Below are positions 37,539-46,202 of a stretch of 64,000 nt of DNA, in pieces. Made by a program: the position numbers and the translations under genes. Each line of letters starts with the position of its first letter. Within the stretch, counting starts at the first letter, position 1. This DNA comes from a virus, in IMG/VR virus record IMGVR_UViG_3300033153_013152, positions 45,349 through 109,348 of that record, one strand, 5' to 3'. The notes below the pieces were generated by a model. That model was not told the DNA's origin, searched no databases, and saw only the letters and a list, made by a program, of their open reading frames with translations.

Positions 37539-38027
37539 TTAAGCAGAATCGTCTATCGTATCTCCAAGAACTATCCTCTTCCAATCTGTTCCATTCCATA
37601 CTGCCAAACAGGCTGACCCAGCCGCACCATCAGAAACATAGGCAATTTGACCATTAGCATAAGAACCAGTAGAGACAGTTGCTACAGTCCAAGGTATAGT
37701 TCCAACAGTACCAGAAATAATCACATTAGAACCAACACTAGATGATAAAATTAAATGAGAACTTCTATTTACAATATTTGCATAAGTCGAAACGGCATCA
37801 TCTGTAAATTCAACTATAGTTCCAGAAATTACAACTTTAGAAGTAGATGAACTTGATAAAATTAAATCTGAATTTGTTGCATTTAAATGAGCAACACTAT
37901 CTTCTGGAAATTCTATATTTCTTATTTTTCCACTTGCAGAAACGTGCATACTACTAGAAACATACAAATCATCTGTAGCTTCTAATTTGGAATATCCTTT
38001 TCTTTCAACAAAAGGTTTACCTCTCAT
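37539..38027 (-). CDS. short fibre-like virion protein
   Basis: 162 residues. Same 18-residue start as 35811-37520, then three DLILSSS-S--VISGT type repeats, and a C-terminal AYVSDGAAGSACLAVWNGTD segment like the ends of many short tail-fibre or chaperone-tip domains. Seems to be a short or truncated relative of the longer fibre, sharing its attachment domain. Confidence 0.68.
   Translation of the reverse strand: MRGKPFVERKGYSKLEATDDLYVSSSMHVSASGKIRNIEFPEDSVAHLNATNSDLILSSSSTSKVVISGTIVEFTDDAVSTYANIVNRSSHLILSSSVGSNVIISGTVGTIPWTVATVSTGSYANGQIAYVSDGAAGSACLAVWNGTDWKRIVLGDTIDDSA
37978..38027. repeat. 50-base repeat, second copy
   Basis: Second copy of the repeat at 37471-37520, at the start of the shorter fibre-like gene. 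Confidence 0.85.
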
Positions 38028-38046
38028 CTATATTAAATCTCCAATA

Positions 38047-38583
38047 TTATCCAAGATTTGCATTTATATACACATCCAATGAACCACTAAAATCTCCTGC
38101 AGCACCAGAAGGGATGGCTCTTACTCTTAAATATCTTCTGCTATTTCCAGCTATTTGAACAGATCTTACATTCGGTTCTGCACCACTAGCAGTTAACGGC
38201 AATAAAGAATCTCTATCCCAATCAGTTTCCCAATTTGAATCATTTGGACTCCACTCAATAGAAGCAGAAAGCAAATTTTCGTCACTATTATTTATGGCAG
38301 TAATAACTAAATTTGTATATCCCAACATATCTGTAGATGGAAATACAACAGACCAGCTATCCCCCCAAAAAGCAGATGTATTTTGAAATGTAGTTCCAGA
38401 TATTGTTCTTACTTCAACATCGGTTGTACCGTCACTTGCCGACAAAACAAACGAAGCACTATTTAAAAGATAAACATCTAATGGCCCTCGCCCATCTTTT
38501 GATCTTGGTGCTGCTTGCGTTCCATTTACCGGTACCCAATTAGCTATTTCTTTATAAGAACCTGTTTTAAATTGTGTTCCCAT
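38047..38583 (-). CDS. virion structural protein, beta-rich
   Basis: 178 residues of beta-type sequence (SWSVVFPSTDMLGYTNLVIT, SVQIAGNSRRYLRVRAIPSG). No enzymatic motif. It lies between the prohead protease and the fibre-like pair and has the same general composition, so it is likely a head or fibre component. Function not recognised. Confidence 0.6.
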   Translation of the reverse strand: MGTQFKTGSYKEIANWVPVNGTQAAPRSKDGRGPLDVYLLNSASFVLSASDGTTDVEVRTISGTTFQNTSAFWGDSWSVVFPSTDMLGYTNLVITAINNSDENLLSASIEWSPNDSNWETDWDRDSLLPLTASGAEPNVRSVQIAGNSRRYLRVRAIPSGAAGDFSGSLDVYINANLG

Positions 38584-38590
38584 CTGTTAT

Positions 38591-39187
38591 TTACCTCTTT
38601 AGTAAAATCTCATTACAAATTCTATATATACGATCATTTTTTGAAATATGTTGCCTTACATAATCCAAACCAACAATTTTAGATTCTCCCAACCAAGCAC
38701 CATCGGTACTAGGCTCAGAAACCATATCAAAACAAATTAAAGTAAAATCTTCTTGAACTATATCGGCACCTTCATTTGTCTTTTTGGTTTCTCCAACCCC
38801 TCTAGATGAAATTCCCAATTTAACACCAGATTCCATCAACGATTTTAAAATATTTCCAGTTGGAGTATTTAAAATTTCCACCTTTCCTTTTACATCGTCA
38901 CCTTCCCACCAAATATCACTAATAAGATGTGAAGCATTTTTTAATTCAACAACCGAATTATCTGGATGGTCACATTCTCCCAAAGCCCTTCTTTCTTTGA
39001 CTGCTTTTGTATAATTTTCAACTTCACGTTGCAAAATACTTCTTGGGTATATACGCCCATTTTGATTTTTTGTATCAGCCCTTTGTAATAAGGCTGGGAT
39101 TACAATTGGCCCGCCCTTATCTTTGGCTTCTATAATTTTTTCTTTATCATAGTCAAGAGAAATATATTCCCTTAATAGCTTGCTCAT
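38591..39187 (-). CDS. 21: prohead core protease (T4 gp21-like)
   Basis: Matures the prohead by cleaving scaffold, capsid and internal proteins after L/I-x-E. 198 residues (T4 gp21 has 212). Motifs: ADTKNQNGRIYPRSILQREV, catalytic-type His in ALGECDHPDN, catalytic-type Ser in LGISSRGVGETK, then CFDMVSEPSTDGAWL. Order portal, small head genes, protease, scaffold, capsid fits T4 gp20-21-22-23 with insertions between. Several proteins in this window carry N-terminal L/I-x-E sites that it could cut. Confidence 0.9.
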   Translation of the reverse strand: MSKLLREYISLDYDKEKIIEAKDKGGPIVIPALLQRADTKNQNGRIYPRSILQREVENYTKAVKERRALGECDHPDNSVVELKNASHLISDIWWEGDDVKGKVEILNTPTGNILKSLMESGVKLGISSRGVGETKKTNEGADIVQEDFTLICFDMVSEPSTDGAWLGESKIVGLDYVRQHISKNDRIYRICNEILLKR

Positions 39188-39205
39188 ATTTTTAATACCT
39201 CTTTA

Positions 39206-39487
39206 TTACTTTTTCTTTTTTTTGTTCTTGCCGAAATCAAAAAACTCTTTAATACCAAGATCTTTCATCCATTCAATTTCTTTTTCAAGTTCAGCATCAC
39301 CCCAACCACCTTCTGGCTCCTGAACCTTTTCTTTTGCAGCTTCCTTAGCTTTACCAAACTCCTCTCTAATAATATCTTTGATTTCATGTTCAGTAAGAGG
39401 TCTGTGATCAACAGATTTGGTTGGTAATTTAACCTTCTTGTTCGTAAACGCTTCCATAAGAATTTTATAATTTGTTTTTTTACTCAT
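39206..39487 (-). CDS. small charged protein of unknown function
   Basis: 93 residues from the second of two adjacent ATGs. It begins MSKKTNYKILMEAFTNKK (L-M-E motif) and contains RPLTEHEIKDIIREEFGKAK; the end is Lys-rich (GKNKKKKK). Helical and acidic-basic alternating. It lies between the protease and the 443-residue head gene. In T4 a small head gene sits at a similar place, but no similarity is evident. Confidence 0.58.
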   Translation of the reverse strand: MSKKTNYKILMEAFTNKKVKLPTKSVDHRPLTEHEIKDIIREEFGKAKEAAKEKVQEPEGGWGDAELEKEIEWMKDLGIKEFFDFGKNKKKKK

Positions 39488-39497
39488 CATTTTTACC

Positions 39498-40829
39498 TCA
39501 TTTTATATCTCGATATTTATTTTTAATTAAAAATTTAACCATTGCTATTTGTAACGGATTCATATTAGTTATTAATTTATCAATCTCATCCTCAAGTTTT
39601 TTTAAATAATTATCTCTTTTAGCAAAAATATTAATAACATCTTCCATTGTATTGAAAATAGTTTCTTGAATATGAATCAACTCTCCAGTCAATGTTTTAG
39701 AATCTGGAGAAGCTAACATATTTAATTCTTGCCTAGTTTGATCTGGAATATGAATTAATGGTCTACCATTCTCAATTTTAATAGCAAATGGCATAGCTTT
39801 TTCAGCTTCATTCATTTTTATTTTAAAAAATACTTTTGTTTCGTTGTCTTTTGGATCTTTACCCTTTTTCTTTTCTATAACATCAAAATTACCAGTACCC
39901 TTCAAAACTTTCTCTAATGCACCAAAAGCCTTTTCCAAAATAGAACTTTCTGCTTTTACAGATTTGATAAGAATATTTTTCAACTTTTGATCAGACATTA
40001 ATGTTTCATTTGACAAACTTTCAACAAATTTATTCCACATTTGTGATTTCTGATCTGTTTCTGGTTGCTCAAAAATATATCTAATAAAATTTTCTTTTAA
40101 AACTCTTTTTATTCTATCAATATATTCTTTTTTTGCCTTTTTGGCTATAGTACCTTTAGGTCTTTTAATTCCTGGTTTTTTTTCTACTTCTGGTCTACCA
40201 GCTCTTCTTTGTCTCTCTCTTTCTGCATCTTTTTGTTTTTTTCTTGCTTGATCCGATCTTCTAATTTGTCTTTGTCTTTCCCAGGCATCTTTTCTTTTTG
40301 GGTAACTGCCCATTTCAACATCAGTTTCATCATCAAAAATTACCCATCTATTTCCACGCTTTCTTACGACTTCATTGGCTTCTTGACTATCAAACCAATC
40401 TAAATCTTCTTTTTCAAATTTACTTCCAACATACCAATCTAAAAAAGTTTGTGGATCATTGTTCCACTTTTGTGGTTGATAAGAAAAAGTAGCATCTATA
40501 GAATCAATCATTCCCAAAAATTTGTCTTTATATCTATTTTTCAAATCCCTTTGAACATTTGAATTAGACTTAAGCCAATTTACAAATTTAGGAGAATGAT
40601 ACAAAGAAGACGGATGATTGAAAATAGATTTAGTTTTTATATTCTCGCCCTCCAAAAGAGAATAAATAACACTATTTTCAAATATTTTTTCTTCACCATA
40701 AGGTTTGTTTGGATTATTTCTCTTTCTTTTGGTAGTAGCAAAAGGACCCATAAATCCTTTTACGGCACCACCACCAACAGTAGAAGATTCATTTTTTTCT
40801 TCTTTTTGGTTCTCTTTTTTTTTACTCAT
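39498..40829 (-). CDS. head-cluster protein of unknown function
   Basis: 443 residues. A charged, Lys/Asn-rich N terminus, a Trp-rich central part (FLDWYVGSKFEKEDLDWFDS), a very basic helix (RRSDQARKKQKDAERERQRR) and a helical C-terminal domain (FFKIKMNEAEKAMPFAIKIE, NTMEDVINIFAKRDNYLKKL). It overlaps the upstream gene by eight bases. Possibly a head assembly factor. Not recognised. Confidence 0.58.
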   Translation of the reverse strand: MSKKKENQKEEKNESSTVGGGAVKGFMGPFATTKRKRNNPNKPYGEEKIFENSVIYSLLEGENIKTKSIFNHPSSLYHSPKFVNWLKSNSNVQRDLKNRYKDKFLGMIDSIDATFSYQPQKWNNDPQTFLDWYVGSKFEKEDLDWFDSQEANEVVRKRGNRWVIFDDETDVEMGSYPKRKDAWERQRQIRRSDQARKKQKDAERERQRRAGRPEVEKKPGIKRPKGTIAKKAKKEYIDRIKRVLKENFIRYIFEQPETDQKSQMWNKFVESLSNETLMSDQKLKNILIKSVKAESSILEKAFGALEKVLKGTGNFDVIEKKKGKDPKDNETKVFFKIKMNEAEKAMPFAIKIENGRPLIHIPDQTRQELNMLASPDSKTLTGELIHIQETIFNTMEDVINIFAKRDNYLKKLEDEIDKLITNMNPLQIAMVKFLIKNKYRDIK

Positions 40830-41679
40830 CCGAATCCATCTCCTGGACCAAACTCATATATTGCAACAAATCAACAACCTTTTCCCTATCTATATTAGAA
40901 AAATTCTTAGAAACAAACTTTTTATAACATTCATTAATTTTCTTTGATAATTCAACATCTTCTTTTAAAGAAGAATCCTTAATAACTCTTAACTTAGATT
41001 TTATATTTTCAACTTGTTCATTAATAACATTTTGAAATTTATTTTTATCATTAGAAATAAGAGATATAGAATAATCAGTAATTATTTTTTTCTGAGATTC
41101 ACTTAAATTTTTGTACTTTTCGTGAAATTTCTTTACGGCTATCTTATAAACAGCATTTGAATATGCCGGATCCAAATTAACTTTGTTTTCTTCTTTGTTT
41201 TCGGTCAAATATCTAACCAAACTATCTTCGATTTTTATTCTATCAACTCCCTCAATAATATTCTTTTTTGCCCTAACATTACTCAACAAAATTCCAACAG
41301 AAGCATAAATTGGATAATTAGTTATTCTATATTTATAAATTTTATCAGACTCTAAACTATAATTAATTTCTTTAATCAATTTGGTTTTTTCTTCATTTAG
41401 TTTATTTGGATCTATATTTTTGGCTCTAGTAACAATTTCTTGTAATAATTCATGTGCAGATTTTGCAGAACTCATCTTAGCATCAAGAATTGTTTTAAAT
41501 AATTTTAGTTCTTCATTGAGACACTTTCCCTTTCCAAAATACTTTTTAACCAAAGAAACAACTTTTGATGCTTTATTTTTTTTGTTTTCTGCCAAACAAT
41601 TATAAATATGTTGAATCAAAAATTCATAAAGTAATCCCGTGTTTCTCTTTTTATTGTGATTTATCTTTTTGCTAGCCAT
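40822..41679 (-). CDS. conserved-looking head-cluster protein of unknown function
   Basis: 285 residues, Lys-rich and almost entirely helical. It begins ASKKINHNKKRNTGLLYEFL and has RITNYPIYASVGILLSNVRA in the middle. It lies directly after the portal gene, a place often filled by a helical protein in marine T4-like phages. Not recognised further. Confidence 0.58.
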   Translation of the reverse strand: MASKKINHNKKRNTGLLYEFLIQHIYNCLAENKKNKASKVVSLVKKYFGKGKCLNEELKLFKTILDAKMSSAKSAHELLQEIVTRAKNIDPNKLNEEKTKLIKEINYSLESDKIYKYRITNYPIYASVGILLSNVRAKKNIIEGVDRIKIEDSLVRYLTENKEENKVNLDPAYSNAVYKIAVKKFHEKYKNLSESQKKIITDYSISLISNDKNKFQNVINEQVENIKSKLRVIKDSSLKEDVELSKKINECYKKFVSKNFSNIDREKVVDLLQYMSLVQEMDSDE

Positions 41680-41717
41680 AGATATTACCCCATTTTATAT
41701 AAATAAATATCTAAAAT

Positions 41718-44700
41718 TTAACCCTTAATTATATTTTTTTTATTTTTGTTTTTAAAATGAGCATTTGTTAAAACTTTTACATTTTTTAAATCTTTCATTT
41801 GACTTTCAATTTGACCAATTCTCATCTTAAAAATTCTCTCATCAACATCTTCATCAACAGATTCACCAAATGGAGAACTTGCAACCCTTCTTAATGCTGC
41901 TATATCTCCAGGATCTGAAAGAGCATTTTTCTTAGTATTAAAAACATGATTTCTTATAGAGTTTGGATCTAATATTTTTCTTTTCTTTTTCTTGGCCCTA
42001 TCTGGAGATCTTAATTCATTTGGAATAGACGATTGCAAATTAGGATCTTTTGCTGCAGTTATTGGTTCCCCTTCGGGCGGTTCTCCTTCTGGGGGAGGAG
42101 TTTCTCCTTCGGGTGGCATTTCTTCTCCTGATGGCATTTCTCCTTCGGCTCCAGGCATACCTTCGGCACCCATTCCTTCTTGTTCTTCTTGTCCTGTTCT
42201 AATTTTTTCAACTTCTCTATCTAATAAAGCATCTTTACGCTTCCCTTCTTCAATAGATTCAATTTCTTCATCAGGCAATTGAAATATTCTCTTATAAATA
42301 AAATGTCTATCAGTCAATCCCTCTTGTGTTGTAGCTGCAGTTGCCACTTCAAATTTATTTCTCCACAATTCCAATCTTTGCATTTCTTCTATAACAGATG
42401 GATTTGCCATAGTTATATCAAAATTTGCCAAATCTGATTCTTCATAACCCATTGAAAATAAATGAATCATTGCAATTTTATACAATTCACCAACAAACAC
42501 TTGTTGAATTCTACGAATTGTACGAGCGAATCTAATATCTTCTTGAGATAATGTTGATTTTCCAACAACATCACCTTCGTATCCCAGATATGATTTTGGA
42601 ATTTTTAATGCAGCAAATAGTTTATTTTGGATATATTGTAAATCTTCTATATCTCCCGTAAACTGTCCACCTGGAAGTGTTTCTATTCTAGATCCTATAT
42701 CACCTCTAATTGGGATGAAATAATCTTCGTCAGTGCTCAATGGATTATATCTCAAATCAACTTGCCCAGTGTCACTATCCACAACCATATTCCTTTTAAT
42801 TTGGCTCTTTACTTTCTCCATATACTTACCAACATCATTTGGCGCAACATTTCCTATATCCACATAAAATACTCTACGTTCAGGACTCCTAACTATACGA
42901 TACACCATAACTGCATCTTCCATTAAAATCAATTGTCGCCAAACTCTACGAGCAGGCTCAACTACAGATGCGCCATACGGAAGAAAAGTATCATTGCCAA
43001 GAATTCTAAAATGAATAACTTGCCAATTTTCCAATGGTCTATTTCCTTGTGCTGCCCAACGATATCTATAAGCAGTTGGATCTTCTGGATCATATCCCTC
43101 TTCACGTTCAACTTCATTAACTGGCATAGGAAATAAACCAAGAATTCCATAATCTGGGTGATGATCAACAAGCAAAAATTGATCACCATATTTACAAGTA
43201 TTTCTTACCCACGTCCAAGCATTAAAATCAATCCTAAGAACATCATAGAATAATGATTCTAATGCTTCTCTTATATCTTTATTAGGAGAATGTATCTTTA
43301 AAATGTCACCATATTCATCTCTTGCAAGACATTCATCAGCATATATATCTAATCCGGCTACAGATTTCTGCCATTGTTTCCATTTCCGAATTCTTAATGA
43401 AAACAAAACCATACATAATTTTGCTAGAATTGCTATGAACTTTCCAAACCTCCTTTGTTCCAGCAGCAAAATTATGATTTATCAAAGTAGATAAGTCATA
43501 AACATCAATTTCTTCATAAGGTTCTACAGAAACAACTTTGTGATTTTCGTAATTTTCAACAAAATCAGTCCAATTCTTAAATCCATTATCTTTCAACCTA
43601 GAAATTATTGGTATCTGACTAACATCAAAATGACTTTTCATCTCAGATAAAGTTTTACCTTTTTCATAAAAATCACAAATTTTTTGAAAACTTAATTCAT
43701 GATTATATTTGGGATTTTTCTTGCCACTATTATTAGTTCCATTATGCTTCCAAGCAGAATCAATAGATTTCAAATATTCAGAAATTGAATTAAAGCCTTT
43801 CTGTTTCAATCTTCGCAAAATCACAAGATGATCGGTCTTAAAATAATCACAAACATGTTTGCCAAAAGAAATATTAACTCCTGCAGCAACCAAACTCTTA
43901 CAATGTGCGTCAATCAATTCAAAAGTTAATTCCCTTCTATAGGCAGGATTATTTTTCTTCATAAATTCAGAATGCTGCTTTTTAAACTTTTCTACCCACT
44001 CTTTATCTTTCCACTTAATTTCATTATTTTTCTTCGCCAATATTTCCCCGTGATATTTATAATGTTCATTCTTAGTCATTATTATAAGATTATCTGACAA
44101 ATTATTATTTGGATTAAAATCAATATGATGAACAACTTCTTCATCAGGAATTAGCAATCTATTATTTAATTCTTCCACAATAAAACGATGTTCCGGTTGC
44201 CATTTTCTATTGTTTGAAGTTCCTTCTTTATTTAGAGCATTTACCCAAACATACTCTTTATCTTCCAAAAATTTAGCCCTATATAAAGGCATCAAAGAAT
44301 TTCCCCTTTTCAATCCCTGCTCAATAGACTTGTATGTTCCATCTCTCAATAAAAATTTATGAGTTTTATTTACAATAAGATAACCACCATTATCAAAACT
44401 TACTTTATAAGTCATATCCTTTTTTGTAAAATGAGGATTACATGCTTCATCTATAACAACTTTTTTCTTGGAATGATCATAAGAATAAACATGAAATACT
44501 TGTTTTGGATCTGGATACATCTCACACAATTTTTTTATCGCTATTGGTCCATGTTCAATTGTCCAAATCAATGTATCACCAGATATGCAATAGTCCGAAT
44601 AGCGAGATAAACGCGAATATTGTCCGTATGATGCCAACTGACTCGCATAAGTAGAAGTAGTTGACTTCAAAAATGCTTTTGCAGTTCCAACAGGAACACC

Positions 44701-44817
44701 AGAATAACCAGGAGAAGAAACCTTATGGGCAATTCTTTGCCTCATGGGAGAATCACCCCTAAATAACCTGGCTAAATTCTTGTAATAATCTTTCAAAAAT
44801 TTATCTTTATCTGCCAT
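41718..44817 (-). CDS. 20: portal protein (T4 gp20-like) with an intein and a +1 frameshift at CGG
   Basis: DNA entry and exit portal of the head. The first 76 residues (to SRLSRYSDY) are portal, interrupted by a 400-residue intein; the second extein begins SEMETMAEIC. Nine codons on, the zero frame reads AGC CGG and stops soon after. Skipping the C (AGC C GGA) restores GLDIYADECLARDEYGD, a typical portal motif, and the frame stays open to 41718. Precursor about 1032 residues, mature portal about 632 (T4 gp20 524). A Pro/Glu/Gly-rich segment (SGEEMPPEGETPPPEGEPP) lies near the C terminus. The gene needs both protein splicing and frameshifting to make its product. Confidence 0.87.
43390..44589 (-). 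mobile_element. intein with HNH homing endonuclease in the portal gene
   Basis: 400 residues from Cys (CISGDTLIW, block A) to Asn (VFIKN, then Ser of the extein). Block B is KTHKFLLRDG; block F is VYDLSTLINHNFAAG. An HNH-type homing domain lies inside (VVHHIDFNPNNNLSDNLIIM with a following NEHYKYHGE). I set the C-terminal end at IKN|S because the joined extein SDY|SEMETMAEI reads like a portal. Penultimate residue is Lys rather than the usual His, so splicing may be slow or use a variant mechanism. An alternative end VHSN|S lies earlier in the frame. Confidence 0.85.
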
Positions 44818-44829
44818 AATATACCTCCA

Positions 44830-46200
44830 TTATAACCCCATTAGGTTTACAATCTTTTTAAAAAATATAAATTTAGGAATCAATGCATACTTTGAAAATA
44901 AAATATAATCATTTATTTGTTTAACGCCACTTCTCCAAAGATTGTAATATAATTGTTGTTGAACCAATTTAAAATCAACTATATTACTTTTATTGTTATA
45001 TGCCTGATTTAGCAAAAAAAAGTATAATTGAGTGCAATACTCAAGAGCTAGCTCTTTTGAATGGCCAATATTATTTTTCATTATGTTCACAAATTGTCCA
45101 AAATTTCTGACTTCTTCTATAGTTAAATTTCCACCCTTTGAACTTTTTTCTTTTGCCTTTACATGTTGATTGTCAAATATGCCCAACAATTTCAATGGTT
45201 CCTTGGAAAAGAAAACAGGTTGCGTCTTTTCTGATGGATGAACAATTCCAGATACCATATCAATAACACCTGCAATACCATCTTTCATTAGGGTTTGACC
45301 CCACCTAATTGGATTCTCATTGACTTCTAATCTTGTTATGTTCCAATATTGACCAAATAGACTTTGAACACGAGCACCCATTTGACCCTTTACGTAAGTT
45401 TGCTTTTCATCTTTTTCATTATAATCATCTTTTATTATCTTGAGAAAATCTATCACATCATTAACCAATTGATATTCTCTTGTTCCATCTTCTAATTTTA
45501 CCGAACTACCTTTATAACTACGTCCAAAATAAAGCTTTCTATGCATTTCATTAATAATATTATCAAGCAAATATGGAGTTAATTTCTTTTTGCCATCAAT
45601 AACATTTATAAAAGCAGTCATAACTATATTTTTTCCAATTGATTCAGCATTGATTAATACTGTAGCAGCTTCTTTTAATATATTTTCTATATTATTAATT
45701 CCTTCTTTGTCCTCAATATCGCCAAGGCTTTCTCTAAAAAAACTATCCATATCCAATTTTTGAGTTCCACCTCTTTTGACAATCAACTTATTGATATAAT
45801 CTTCTTTAATTGGACTATCTGAAGTTGCATTACCATTTCTATCAAGAATAATCACACCCTGTTTGTAACTTGGTTCAACAGTAAAAACAACAATATGTTC
45901 TCTATTTTCACCAAAAGGAACTTTGCCTTTTATAATTTGTTCTGCTCTGTAACCAGAAGTATTTGTTCCATATCCGCCAATTGGATAAGAATAAATTCCA
46001 ACAGGAGTATTATATTTCTTATATGTCTGCGGATTTAACCCCAATTTGGGAATATGGGAATAATGAGCAAAAAGATATGGTTCATATTTATTTTGCATAT
46101 CTTGCAAAATTCTCCACTGTTCTTCTGGAGTATGGAACTTTTTGCCCAATTCTTTTTGCCCTCTTTGTTTCTCAAATAAATTTTTCAAAGATGGATACAT
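44830..46200 (-). CDS. phage protein of unknown function, SLKNL paralogue 2
   Basis: 456 residues from the ATG at 46200; an in-frame start further back lies inside terL. Related to 22399-23412 by MYPSLKNLFEKQRG, HYSHIPKLGLNP with KYNTPVGIYSYPIGG, and VIDMVSGIVHPSEKTQPVFF. About 120 residues longer than its relative, with an extra helical middle part. Found next to the portal-terminase pair. Function unknown. The L-F-E N terminus fits the capsid-targeting-like set. Confidence 0.68.
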   Translation of the reverse strand: MYPSLKNLFEKQRGQKELGKKFHTPEEQWRILQDMQNKYEPYLFAHYSHIPKLGLNPQTYKKYNTPVGIYSYPIGGYGTNTSGYRAEQIIKGKVPFGENREHIVVFTVEPSYKQGVIILDRNGNATSDSPIKEDYINKLIVKRGGTQKLDMDSFFRESLGDIEDKEGINNIENILKEAATVLINAESIGKNIVMTAFINVIDGKKKLTPYLLDNIINEMHRKLYFGRSYKGSSVKLEDGTREYQLVNDVIDFLKIIKDDYNEKDEKQTYVKGQMGARVQSLFGQYWNITRLEVNENPIRWGQTLMKDGIAGVIDMVSGIVHPSEKTQPVFFSKEPLKLLGIFDNQHVKAKEKSSKGGNLTIEEVRNFGQFVNIMKNNIGHSKELALEYCTQLYFFLLNQAYNNKSNIVDFKLVQQQLYYNLWRSGVKQINDYILFSKYALIPKFIFFKKIVNLMGL

Positions 46201-46202
46201 TA

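Noticed and set aside
41992-42282. Plus-strand Gly/Pro/Ser-rich ORF
   Set aside because: Complement of the Pro/Glu/Gly-rich portal tail. No start signals.
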